DNA from: Xanthomonas sp. DAR 80977
GTDB lineage: Bacteria > Pseudomonadota > Gammaproteobacteria > Xanthomonadales > Xanthomonadaceae
DNA: 64,000 bases
NCBI RefSeq assembly: GCF_041240605.1
Contig: NZ_CP162487.1
Span: 4,533,001-4,597,000, forward strand
Direction: 5' to 3'
Shown here: positions 46,232 through 56,727 of the stretch, piece after piece
Layout: every line of letters starts with the position of its first letter
Position numbering within the stretch: the first letter of the stretch is position 1
Translations under genes and position numbers: made by a program
Notes under the pieces: generated by a model
The model's input: the letters and a program-made list of their open reading frames with translations, nothing else
The model's database searches: none
Told to the model about the DNA's origin: nothing

Positions 46232-47530
46232 ATGTTCGGCTATTACTTCCGCCTCGCCTTGCGCAGCTTCCGCCGCAACAAGGTGCTCACCGCGCTGATG
46301 GTGCTGGCCATCGCGCTGGGCATCGGCGCCAGCATGACCACGCTGACCGTGTTCTACGTGCTCTCCGGCGACCCCATCCCGCAGAAGAGCGACAAGCTGT
46401 TCTACGTGCAGGTGGATCCGCAGCCCAAGGCCGGCTTCCAGCCCGGCGAGGAACCGGACTTCCAGAACACCCGCTTCGACGCCGAGACGCTGCTGCGCGA
46501 GAAGCGCGCCAAGCGGCAGGCGATGATGACCGGTGGGTCGGTAGCGGTGGAACCGTCCAAGAGCGGGCTGAAACCGTTCAAGTCGGAAGTGCGCTTCACC
46601 TCGGCCGACTTCTTCCCGATGTTCGACACCCCGTTCCTGTACGGCCATGGCTGGACCGGCACGGAAGACGAACGCCACGAGCGCGTGGCGGTGATCAGCA
46701 AGAAGCTCAACGAGAAGCTGTACGACGGCGCCGACAGCGTCGGCCGCGAACTGCGCATGGACCAGAACACGTTCCGCATCGTCGGCGTGCTGGATACCTG
46801 GGAACCCAATCCGCGCTTCTACGACATCACCAACACCTACGGTGCGGACGAGCAGGCCTACCTGCCGTTCTCGGTGGCGATGGACCTGAAGATGGACCGC
46901 AACGGCAGCATGAACTGCTTCGGCGACAGCAATGGCGAGCCGACCGGACTCAACGCCCCCTGCACCTGGGTCCAGTATTGGGCGGAACTGGAGAGTCCGG
47001 CGCAGGTCGCCGACTACAAGGCCTACCTCGAGAACTACTCCAACCAGCAGCGCGCCGCCGGCCGCTTCCAGCGTCCGAACAACGTGCGCCTGCGCAACGT
47101 GATGCAGTGGCTGGACCACAACGAAGTGGTGCCGGGCGACGTGCGCCTGCAGCTATGGCTGGCGATGGGCTTCCTGCTGGTGTGCCTGCTCAACACCGTC
47201 GGCCTGCTGCTGGCCAAGTTCCTGCGCCGCAGCGGCGAGATCGGCGTGCGCCGCGCGCTGGGCGCCTCGCGCCGCGCGATCTTCGCGCAGTGCCTGGTGG
47301 AGGCCGGCACCATCGGCCTGGCCGGCGGCATCGCCGGTCTCGGCCTGGCCGTCCTCGGGCTGTGGGCGGTCCGCCAGCAGCCCTCCGGCTACGCCAAGCT
47401 GGCCCACCTGGATCCCACGATGCTGGTGCTGACCTTCGCCCTGGCCCTGGTCGCCAGCCTGCTGGCGGGCCTGCTGCCGTCCTGGCGCGCGATCCAGGTC
47501 GCACCGGCGCTGCAGCTCAAATCCTCCTGA
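46232..47530 (+). CDS. MacB/FtsX-type permease A3
   Basis: A 432-aa A-type permease (MFGYYFRLALRSFRRNKVLTALMV). Cys pair CFGDSNGEPTGLNAPC, coupling motif GEIGVRRALGASRRAIFAQ, C-terminus ALQLKSS. The periplasmic domain is rich in Lys and Asp/Glu compared with A2, which points to a different ligand. Confidence 0.92.
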   Translation: MFGYYFRLALRSFRRNKVLTALMVLAIALGIGASMTTLTVFYVLSGDPIPQKSDKLFYVQVDPQPKAGFQPGEEPDFQNTRFDAETLLREKRAKRQAMMTGGSVAVEPSKSGLKPFKSEVRFTSADFFPMFDTPFLYGHGWTGTEDERHERVAVISKKLNEKLYDGADSVGRELRMDQNTFRIVGVLDTWEPNPRFYDITNTYGADEQAYLPFSVAMDLKMDRNGSMNCFGDSNGEPTGLNAPCTWVQYWAELESPAQVADYKAYLENYSNQQRAAGRFQRPNNVRLRNVMQWLDHNEVVPGDVRLQLWLAMGFLLVCLLNTVGLLLAKFLRRSGEIGVRRALGASRRAIFAQCLVEAGTIGLAGGIAGLGLAVLGLWAVRQQPSGYAKLAHLDPTMLVLTFALALVASLLAGLLPSWRAIQVAPALQLKSS

Positions 47531-47594
47531 CCACGACGCCCGCCGCGACGCGGCAGGCAGACCGCCAACGAAGGTCCCTCACAAGGTTACCGCC

Positions 47595-48821
47595 ATGGAC
47601 ATCCGCCCCATCCTCTCCACCCTGCGCAGGCACAAGACCGCCGCCGCGCTGATCGTGCTCGAGATCGCGCTGGCCTGCGCGATCGTGTGCAACGCGCTGT
47701 TCCTGATCGGCAACCGCATCGAGACCCTGCACCGGCCCAGCGGCATCGCCGAATCGGAACTGGTGACGATCTCGCTGGGCGGCATCGGCCAGCAGGTCAA
47801 TGCCGCCGCGCGCACCCGCGAGGACCTGGCCGCGTTGCGCGCGGTGCCGGGCGTGCGCAGCGCGACCGTGCTCAACCAGGTGCCGTTCGTGCACTACTCC
47901 TGGAACACCAGCCTGTCGCTGACTCCGGACCAGGAGCGACCCACCCTCAATGCGGCGCAGTACATGGCCGAGGAAGGCACGCTGCAGACCCTGGGCCTGC
48001 GGATGGCGGCCGGGCGCGACTTCACTCCCGACGAATACCTGGATCTGGAAACCGCGCAAACCGACAAGGAAGTGCAGAAAAAAGGCACCGCCATCATTCT
48101 CAATCGCGCCACCGCGGAAAAGATGTTCCCCGGGCAGAACGCCCTGGGCAAGACCGTCTATACCGGGCCGGTGGCCGCACGCGTGGTCGGCATCGTCGAG
48201 ACGCTGGCGCGGCCGACCGCGAGCAGCGGCCTGGCCGAGATCGACTACGCGATGCTGCTGCCGCTGCGCCTGAGCTACACCGACGGCCTGTACGTGCTGC
48301 GCGTCACCGACCCGGCGCGGCGCCAGGAAGTGCTCGCCGCCGCGACCGCGGCGCTGATGAAGGTGGACAACAGCCGGCTGGTACTGAAACAGCAGACCTA
48401 CGCCGAAATCCGCGACGCCTACTTCCAGGGCGACCGCGCGATGGTGTGGCTGCTCGGCGCGGTGTGCGTGGCGCTGCTGATCGTGACCGCATTGGGCATC
48501 GTCGGCCTGGCCAGCTTCTGGGTGCAGCAGCGCACAAAGCAGATCGGCATCCGCCGCGCGCTCGGCGCCACCCGCGGGCAGATCCTGCGCTACTTCCAGA
48601 CCGAGAACTTCCTGCTGGCCAGCACCGGCATCGTGCTCGGCATGTTGCTGGCCTACGCGATCAACCAGTGGCTGATGGGCAAGTACGAACTGCCGCGGCT
48701 GCCGCTGTACTACCTGCCGTTCGGTGCAATCACGCTGTGGCTGCTCGGCCAGATCGCGGTGTTCGCGCCGGCGCGCCGCGCCGCGGCGGTACCGCCGGCA
48801 GTGGCCACGCGCAGCGCTTGA
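47595..48821 (+). CDS. MacB/FtsX-type permease B3
   Basis: A 408-aa B-type permease (MDIRPILSTLRRHKTAAALIVLEIALAC). Coupling motif TKQIGIRRALGATRGQIL, C-terminus AAAVPPAVATRSA. Sixty-four bases separate it from A3, the largest gap inside a pair. Confidence 0.92.
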   Translation: MDIRPILSTLRRHKTAAALIVLEIALACAIVCNALFLIGNRIETLHRPSGIAESELVTISLGGIGQQVNAAARTREDLAALRAVPGVRSATVLNQVPFVHYSWNTSLSLTPDQERPTLNAAQYMAEEGTLQTLGLRMAAGRDFTPDEYLDLETAQTDKEVQKKGTAIILNRATAEKMFPGQNALGKTVYTGPVAARVVGIVETLARPTASSGLAEIDYAMLLPLRLSYTDGLYVLRVTDPARRQEVLAAATAALMKVDNSRLVLKQQTYAEIRDAYFQGDRAMVWLLGAVCVALLIVTALGIVGLASFWVQQRTKQIGIRRALGATRGQILRYFQTENFLLASTGIVLGMLLAYAINQWLMGKYELPRLPLYYLPFGAITLWLLGQIAVFAPARRAAAVPPAVATRSA

Positions 48822-48870
48822 AGCGTCCCCTTGGCCGGCGTCATGCCGGCCCTTTTTTCCAGGACTCCCG

Positions 48871-50172
48871 ATGTTCGGCTACTACTGCAAACTGGCGCTG
48901 CACAGCTTCGGCCGCAATCGCCTGCTGACCGCATTGATGGTGCTGGCCATCGCCGTGGGCATCGGTGCTTCGATGACCACGCTGACCGTGTTCCACGTGC
49001 TGGCCGCCGACCCGATCCCGGGCAAGAGCGGGCAGCTGTTCTATGTGGAGATGAACGTCTATCCGGACGACAAGTACGAACCCGCCGGCGAAGAGCCGCT
49101 GCAACTGACCCGCCGCGATGCCGAGGCGCTGTTGCGCGACAGGCGCGGCGACCGCCAGGCGATGATGTCCGCCGGCGGCGTCACCGTGGTGCCGGCGCGC
49201 GCGGAGCAGACCCCGTTTTCCGTGGAGGCGCGCTACACCAGCGCCGATTTCTTCCCGATGTTCGCCGTGCCGATGCGCTACGGCCATGCCTGGACCGCCG
49301 AGGACGATGGCCGGCGTGCGCGAATCGCGGTGATCTCGCGGCATCTGAACGAGCAGGTGTTCGGCGACATCGACAGCGTTGGCAAGGACCTGCAGATCGG
49401 CGACACGGTGCTGCGCATCGTCGGAGTGACCGAAGACTGGAGCATGAACCCGCGTTTCTACGACATGACCAACGAGACCTACGCCGACAGCGAGGACGTG
49501 TTCATTCCGTTCTCCACCTCGCGCGACCTGGAGCTCGGCAGCAGAGGCACGATGGATTGTTGGGGCGACAGTCCGAACGGCCCGAACGGCGAGAACGCCC
49601 CCTGCGTGTGGATCCAGTACTGGGTCGAACTGGGCGACGCCGGCAAGCAGGCCGCTTACCGCGACTATCTCGACAGCTACGCGCGCCAGCAGCACGATGC
49701 CGGGCGCTTCAGGCATTCGGCGGACATCCGCCTGAGCGACGTGATGAGCTGGCTGGACAGGAATCACGCGGTGCCTGCCGACGTGCGCCTGCAACTGTGG
49801 TTGGCGCTGGTGTTCCTGGGCATCTGCCTGCTCAATACCGTCGGCCTGATGCTGGCCAAGTTCATGCGCCATGGCGGCGAAATCGGCGTGCGCCGCGCGC
49901 TCGGTGCGTCGCGCCGCGCGATCTTCGCCCAGCACCTGGTGGAGGCCGGGATGATCGGCGCGGCGGGCGGCGCGCTCGGCCTGCTGTTCGCCTGGATCGG
50001 CCTGTGGCTGGTGCGGCGGCAACCGGCCGACTATGCCGCGCTGGCGCATATGGACGGCAGCATGCTGCTGATCACGCTGGTGTTGGCCTTGGCCAGCAGT
50101 CTGCTGGCCGGCGCGCTGCCGGCGTGGCAGGCGATGCGCGTGCAGACCGCGCTGCAACTCAAGTCGCAATGA
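48871..50172 (+). CDS. MacB/FtsX-type permease A4
   Basis: A 433-aa A-type permease (MFGYYCKLALHSFGRNRLLTALMVL). Cys pair CWGDSPNGPNGENAPC, coupling motif GEIGVRRALGASRRAIFAQ, C-terminus ALQLKSQ. It is most similar by eye to A3, so the A3-B3 and A4-B4 pairs look like a recent duplication. The ATG at 48871 is set by the family N-terminus. Confidence 0.91.
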   Translation: MFGYYCKLALHSFGRNRLLTALMVLAIAVGIGASMTTLTVFHVLAADPIPGKSGQLFYVEMNVYPDDKYEPAGEEPLQLTRRDAEALLRDRRGDRQAMMSAGGVTVVPARAEQTPFSVEARYTSADFFPMFAVPMRYGHAWTAEDDGRRARIAVISRHLNEQVFGDIDSVGKDLQIGDTVLRIVGVTEDWSMNPRFYDMTNETYADSEDVFIPFSTSRDLELGSRGTMDCWGDSPNGPNGENAPCVWIQYWVELGDAGKQAAYRDYLDSYARQQHDAGRFRHSADIRLSDVMSWLDRNHAVPADVRLQLWLALVFLGICLLNTVGLMLAKFMRHGGEIGVRRALGASRRAIFAQHLVEAGMIGAAGGALGLLFAWIGLWLVRRQPADYAALAHMDGSMLLITLVLALASSLLAGALPAWQAMRVQTALQLKSQ

Positions 50173-50210
50173 CGCGCCGCGCGCCTCCATCCCTTTCAGG
50201 ACCATCAGCC

Positions 50211-51437
50211 GTGCACATCCACCCCATCCTCTCCAGCCTGCGCAAGCACAGGATCGCCGCACTGCTCATCGTGCTGGAGATCGCCTTCAGCTGCGCCGTG
50301 GTGTGCAACGCCTTGTTCCTGATCAACCTGCGCCTGGAACGCATGCAGCGGCCCACTGGGGCGGTCGAACAGCAGATCGTGCAATTGCGCATCCGCAGCG
50401 TGGACAGGAACGACGACAGCGCCGCATTGACCCGCGAGGATCTGGATGCCCTGCGCCGGATCCCCGGGGTGCGCAACGCCAGCGTCGTCAACCAGCCGTT
50501 GTTCGGCAGCACGGTAGGCTCCAGCGGCATCTCGCTCAACGCCGCCCAGCAGCGCAGCACCTTGCGCGCCACCAACTACTTCGGCGATGCGCAGCTGCTG
50601 GACACGCTGGGGCTCACGCTGGTCGCCGGCCGCCGTTTCAATGCGGACGAATTCCTCGACTACGCACGGCTGCAGGATCCCAACGACAAGGGCACGCTGC
50701 CGGCGGTGATCCTGAGCCAGGCGCTGGCGCAACGCCTGTTCCCGGACGGAACCGCGCTGGGCCGCAGCATCCATGTCTTCGGCGAGCATCGCATCGTCGG
50801 CATCGTGCAACGCCTGGTGCAGCCGCGCGACTTCGGCAGCGCCGCCGACTACGAGGACGCGATGCTGTTCCCGGTGAACATGCCCTACACCAATGGGACC
50901 TACCTGCTGCGGGTCGACGACCCGGCGCAGCGCGAGGCGGTGCTGAAGCAGGCGCGTACCGCCCTGTTGGCGCACGGCCCCAGGCGCATGGTCCAGAGCA
51001 AGGACAGCAAGACCCTGCAGCAGGCGCGCGCGGCCTACTATCGCAACGACCGGTCCATGGCCTGGCTGCTGGTCGGCGTCTGCGTGGCCTTGCTGATGAT
51101 CACCGCGCTGGGCATCGTCGGCCTGACCAGTTTCTGGGTGCAGCAGCGCACCAAGCAGATCGGCATCCGCCGTGCGCTCGGCGCCACCTGCCGGCAGATC
51201 CTGCTGCATTTCCAGACCGAGAACTTCCTGCTCGCCAGCGCCGGCATCGTGCTCGGCATGCTGCTGGCCTACACCGCCAATCTGTGGCTGATGAACGCCT
51301 ACGAGCTGCCGCGGTTGCCATTGTGGTACCTGCCGGTCGGCGCGCTGGTGCTGTGGCTGCTCGGCCAGTTCGCGGTGCTCGGGCCGGCGCGACGCGCCGC
51401 CCGCGTGCCGCCGGCGGTGGCCACGCGCAGCGCCTGA
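50211..51437 (+). CDS. MacB/FtsX-type permease B4
   Basis: A B-type permease of 408 aa if started at GTG 50211 (giving MHIHPILSSLRKHRIAA, aligned with the other B proteins and preceded by CAGGA). An ATG at 50169 overlapping the A4 stop would add 14 residues and allow coupling; both are possible. Coupling motif TKQIGIRRALGATCRQIL, C-terminus AARVPPAVATRSA. Confidence 0.9.
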   Translation: MHIHPILSSLRKHRIAALLIVLEIAFSCAVVCNALFLINLRLERMQRPTGAVEQQIVQLRIRSVDRNDDSAALTREDLDALRRIPGVRNASVVNQPLFGSTVGSSGISLNAAQQRSTLRATNYFGDAQLLDTLGLTLVAGRRFNADEFLDYARLQDPNDKGTLPAVILSQALAQRLFPDGTALGRSIHVFGEHRIVGIVQRLVQPRDFGSAADYEDAMLFPVNMPYTNGTYLLRVDDPAQREAVLKQARTALLAHGPRRMVQSKDSKTLQQARAAYYRNDRSMAWLLVGVCVALLMITALGIVGLTSFWVQQRTKQIGIRRALGATCRQILLHFQTENFLLASAGIVLGMLLAYTANLWLMNAYELPRLPLWYLPVGALVLWLLGQFAVLGPARRAARVPPAVATRSA

Positions 51438-51476
51438 CCTGTCGCGGACGACGACACGCAACCGAGGAACTTCGGG

Positions 51477-52805
51477 ATGTTGCACTACTCCCTGATGATG
51501 GCCTGGCGCAGCCTGCTGCGCACGCCGATCGCCACCGCGCTGATGGTGCTGGCGATCGGCCTGGGCATCGGCGCGAGCATGACCATGCTGACGGTGCTGC
51601 ACGTGATGTCGCGCGATCCGCTGCCCGGCAGGAGCGGTGCGCTCTACACCCCGCACCTGGATCCGTTGCCGTCCAACTATCCCGAAAACCAGGAATGGGG
51701 CGACCCGGCGGACAACCTCACCTGGCCCGATGCCATGGCCTTGCTGCGCGCAAACCGCGCCACGCACCAGGCGGCGATGGCAGGCGGGCAGGCGTTGCTG
51801 TGGCCGCCGCGCGCGGCCGCCCCGCCGCTCGAGCCGAGCGGCCGCTACGCCAGCGCCGGGTTCTTCGCCCTGTTCGGCATACCGCTGCAACGCGGACACG
51901 GCTGGAGCGCAAGCGACGACCAGAACCATGCCCGCGTCATCGTGCTCAGCCACACGCTGGCCGACACCCTGTTCGGCGCGCGCGATCCGATCGGCCAGAG
52001 GCTTGCGCTCGGCGAGCAGCGGATCGGCTTCCAGGTGATCGGCGTGGTCGGGACATGGAATCCGCAACCGCTGTTCTATGCCGACCCCAACAGCAAGGGC
52101 GACTTCGGCCAGCAGGACGACTTCTTCCTCCCGCTGTCCACCGCGATGGAGTTGGGGCTGGACACCAGCAGCAGCGTCAGCGGCTGGGATGCGTTCAGCG
52201 GCAGCGACCAGGCGCGCCTCAAGGATCCTTCCACCAGCTGGCTGCAGTTCTGGGTGCAGTTGGATACGCCGCAGCAGGTCTCCGCCTACCAGCGCTTCCT
52301 CTACGACTATGCCGCGACCCAGCACGCCAGCGGACGCTTCCAGCGCCCGCCGCAGCGTGTCCGGCTGTATGCGTTGATGGACTGGCTGCGCCACCTGCGG
52401 ATGGTGCCCGACGACGTGCGCCTGCAGACGCTGCTGGCGTTGGGCTTCCTGTGGATCTGCCTGGTCAACGTGATCGCCCTGTTGCTGGCGAAGTTCCTGC
52501 GCCGCGGCAGCGAGATCGGCGTGCGGCGCGCGCTCGGCGCCCGGCGCGGCCACGTGTTCCTGCAGTTCGGCTGCGAAGCCGCGCTGATCGGGCTGCTCGG
52601 CGGCGCACTGGGAACCGCGATCGCCGAACTGGGATTGTGGAGCGTGCGCCAGCGCCCGGACGACTACGCCAGGATCGCGCGGATGGACCTGCAGATGCTG
52701 CTGGCCACCGTGGCGCTGGCGGTGGTCGCCGCGCTGCTGGCGGGCCTGCTGCCGGCCTGGCGGGCCAGCCGGATCAACCCCGCCCTGCAGATCAAGGACG
52801 TCTGA
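51477..52805 (+). CDS. MacB/FtsX-type permease A5
   Basis: A 442-aa A-type permease, the most diverged of the five. The start MLHYSLMMAWRSLLRTPIATALMVLAIGLG keeps the TM1 pattern, but the conserved periplasmic Cys pair is absent (SGWDAFSGSDQARLKDPSTSW at that place). Coupling motif SEIGVRRALGARRGHVFLQ, C-terminus ALQIKDV. One base separates it from B5. Confidence 0.91.
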   Translation: MLHYSLMMAWRSLLRTPIATALMVLAIGLGIGASMTMLTVLHVMSRDPLPGRSGALYTPHLDPLPSNYPENQEWGDPADNLTWPDAMALLRANRATHQAAMAGGQALLWPPRAAAPPLEPSGRYASAGFFALFGIPLQRGHGWSASDDQNHARVIVLSHTLADTLFGARDPIGQRLALGEQRIGFQVIGVVGTWNPQPLFYADPNSKGDFGQQDDFFLPLSTAMELGLDTSSSVSGWDAFSGSDQARLKDPSTSWLQFWVQLDTPQQVSAYQRFLYDYAATQHASGRFQRPPQRVRLYALMDWLRHLRMVPDDVRLQTLLALGFLWICLVNVIALLLAKFLRRGSEIGVRRALGARRGHVFLQFGCEAALIGLLGGALGTAIAELGLWSVRQRPDDYARIARMDLQMLLATVALAVVAALLAGLLPAWRASRINPALQIKDV

Positions 52806-52806
52806 C

Positions 52807-54039
52807 ATGAACCTGCCGATCCGCCCCATCCTCTCCAGCCTGCATCACCACCGCCTCACCGCCGCGCTGCTGACGCTGCAGGTCGCGCTGACCTGCGCCT
52901 TCGTCGCCAACGCGGTGTTCCTGATCGACGGCCGGATCGAACGGTTGCGGACCCCGAGCGGCCTGCCCGAGGACGAACTCTCGCTGATCTCGGTGCGTGG
53001 CCTGCAGGGCGGCGACAATGCGCAGGCCCAGCAGCAAGCCGACCTGCTGGCGCTGCGCAGCATTCCCGGGGTCAAGGCGGCGACCGCGTTCGGCTTCAGC
53101 ACGCCGCTGTCCGGCGGCTCCAACGACTATGGCGGCTGCGCCGACCGGCAAGCGCTGGAACGCGCGAGCGCGCAACGATCGATGGACGCTTCCGGTTGCA
53201 TCCAGGCCACCTATTACGCCGGCTCGCCAGGTTTCGTGCAGGCCATGGGCGCGCACCTGGTCGCCGGCCGCGATTTCCATGCCGACGAATACTCCACCGC
53301 GTCGCCCAGCGCGCTGATCGTCACCCGCGCACTGGCGCAACGGCTGTGGCCGGACCAGCCGGCCGTCGGCAAGACGCTCTACGGCGGCAGCCAGAGCACC
53401 GTCGTCGGCGTGGTCGACGACCTGCTGCGGCCGACGCTGCGCAGCGCCGCGGTCGATCGCCTGGTCGCGCTGTCGCCACAGCTTCCCATTGGCTCGCAGA
53501 CGCAATACCTGCTGCGCAGCGCCCCGCAGGACCGCGACCGGGTGTTGGCCGCCGCGGCCGGCGCGCTGGCCAAGGCCGGCCCGCTGCGGCTGATTCCGAA
53601 CGAGGGGCGGCGCAGTTTCGCGCAGGTGCGGCAGCGCTACTTCCAGCGCGATGCCACCATGATCGGGCTGCTGCTCGCGGCGACCACGGGCCTGCTGTTC
53701 GTCACCGCCCTGGGCATCGGCGGGCTGGCCAGCTTCTGGGTACAGCAGCGCACGCGCCAGATCGGCATTCGCCGCGCCATCGGCGCGACCCGCCGCGACA
53801 TCCTGCGTTACTTCCAGACCGAGAACCTGCTGATCGTCGGCAGCGGCAACGTGGTGGGCATGGCGCTGGCCTTGCTGCTGAACCAGGCGCTGATGCAACG
53901 CTACGACCTGTCGCGCCTGCCATTGGGCTACCTGCCTGCCGCGGCGGTGGCCTTGCTCTCGCTCGGCCAGCTCGCGGTGCTGTGGCCGGCGCAACGCGCT
54001 GCCGCGGTGCCGCCGGCAGTGGCCACGCGCAGCGCCTGA
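52807..54039 (+). CDS. MacB/FtsX-type permease B5
   Basis: A 410-aa B-type permease (MNLPIRPILSSLHHHRLTAALLTLQ). It has its own Cys pair (GGCADRQALERASAQRSMD then SGC) that the other B proteins lack, except B1 with a different pattern. Coupling motif TRQIGIRRAIGATRRDIL, C-terminus AAAVPPAVATRSA. Confidence 0.91.
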   Translation: MNLPIRPILSSLHHHRLTAALLTLQVALTCAFVANAVFLIDGRIERLRTPSGLPEDELSLISVRGLQGGDNAQAQQQADLLALRSIPGVKAATAFGFSTPLSGGSNDYGGCADRQALERASAQRSMDASGCIQATYYAGSPGFVQAMGAHLVAGRDFHADEYSTASPSALIVTRALAQRLWPDQPAVGKTLYGGSQSTVVGVVDDLLRPTLRSAAVDRLVALSPQLPIGSQTQYLLRSAPQDRDRVLAAAAGALAKAGPLRLIPNEGRRSFAQVRQRYFQRDATMIGLLLAATTGLLFVTALGIGGLASFWVQQRTRQIGIRRAIGATRRDILRYFQTENLLIVGSGNVVGMALALLLNQALMQRYDLSRLPLGYLPAAAVALLSLGQLAVLWPAQRAAAVPPAVATRSA

Positions 54040-54056
54040 ACGGGACGCTCCGGATC

Positions 54057-55232
54057 ATGGATCGGTTCCTGATATCGCTGCGCCGGCACACGCTGCTGGC
54101 GACGCTGATCGTGCTGCAGATGGCGATCGGTTACCCCGTGCTGCTCGCCATCGGCACGCTGGCCAGCCAGGCGCATGCGCGGATGCACGCGTCCAGCGGC
54201 ATCGGCGACGATGCGCACCTGCTGACGCTGCGGCTCAGCGGCCGCGTGCCCGCGGCGGCGGCGCGACGCGAGGCGGCGGCCTTGCGCGCGATCCCCGGCG
54301 TACTCAACGTGGCGGCGATCAACCAGCTGCCGTTCGGACCCGAACAGTGGACCGCCCTGCTGGGACCGCGCGCCGATGGGGCCGGCGGGCAGTTCCGGGT
54401 GAGCACTTACCTCGGCGATCCCGGACTGCTGCAGACCCTGGGCCTGCGCCTGCAACGCGGCCGCGACTTCGCCGACGCCGAATATCGCGAGCTGGTCTCG
54501 CCCGCCGCGCTGGATCTCGCGCAGCGGGTGATCCTGACCCGGACGCTGGCGGCGCGGCTGTTTCCCGATCGCGACCCGCTGGGGCAGGCGGTGTATCTGG
54601 GCGGCAAGCCGCCGGCGACGGTGGTCGGCATCGTCGAGCGGCTGCGCGCGCCGGGCGCCGGCGAGGAGGAGGACGGCGCCATCCTGCCGTTGCGCTTGCC
54701 GGAACAGGACAACGCGCTCTATGTGCTGCGGGTCGCGCCCGGCGATCCGGCCGGGGTCCGCGCGTCCCTGGCGGCGGACGCGGAGCGGATCGCGCCGGGG
54801 CGGCTGCATGAGGTGGGCGATGCCGGCGAACTGCGCTTGCAGCAACGGCACCTGCATCGCCACCGGCTGATGCTGCTGGCCGCGGCCGCGGCGCTGTGGC
54901 TGTTCGGCACCATCGCGACGGTCTATGCCATCAGCGAGGCGATGGTGCGCCAGCGCTACCCGCAGATCGCGCTGCGGCGCGCGCTCGGCGCACGCGCGGC
55001 GCAGATCCGTTGGCATCTGCGCCGCGAAAACCTGCTGCTGTGCGGCCTGGGCATCGCCATCGGCGTGGTCGCCACCGCACTGCTGCGACGCGCCTTGCTG
55101 GATGCGCCGGCGCTGTCGCCACCGTCGCCGTATCCGCTGGCCACCGCAGTGCTGTTGCTGGCGGCCGGCTGGCTGGCGATGCGCGGACCGGCCAGGCGCG
55201 CGGCGCAGCTGTCGCCTGCGGCGTATCGGTGA
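54057..55232 (+). CDS. Orphan MacB/FtsX-type permease B6
   Basis: A 391-aa B-like permease without an A partner. The N-terminus MDRFLISLRRHTLLATLIVLQMA fits B-types. The coupling motif is altered (YPQIALRRALGARAAQIRWH, with Ala for the conserved Gly), and the C-terminus is AAQLSPAAYR rather than VPPAxATRSA. It may have a regulatory or sensory role, or be drifting. It is the last permease; 157 bases follow before the regulator gene. Confidence 0.88.
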   Translation: MDRFLISLRRHTLLATLIVLQMAIGYPVLLAIGTLASQAHARMHASSGIGDDAHLLTLRLSGRVPAAAARREAAALRAIPGVLNVAAINQLPFGPEQWTALLGPRADGAGGQFRVSTYLGDPGLLQTLGLRLQRGRDFADAEYRELVSPAALDLAQRVILTRTLAARLFPDRDPLGQAVYLGGKPPATVVGIVERLRAPGAGEEEDGAILPLRLPEQDNALYVLRVAPGDPAGVRASLAADAERIAPGRLHEVGDAGELRLQQRHLHRHRLMLLAAAAALWLFGTIATVYAISEAMVRQRYPQIALRRALGARAAQIRWHLRRENLLLCGLGIAIGVVATALLRRALLDAPALSPPSPYPLATAVLLLAAGWLAMRGPARRAAQLSPAAYR

Positions 55233-55389
55233 GACAGATGACCACGACGGCGACAGCGCGCTCGTGCGCACCCGGACGCAGCGCATGCCGGCGGCCGCTG
55301 GCGCACACGACAAGCCGCGCCGGGACTGCGATGATGCCGCCTCGTCCCGCGTTCCCGCGTTCCGCCCCGGCCATCCGACAAGGTTCCCG

Positions 55390-56723
<1,334 letters not shown>

Positions 56724-56727
<4 letters not shown>

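Noticed and set aside
55233..55389. A second sigma-54 promoter before the regulator gene
   Set aside because: No GG-N10-GC with a plausible TGGC context was found; the regulator is assumed to be read from the operon promoter or from an unseen one.
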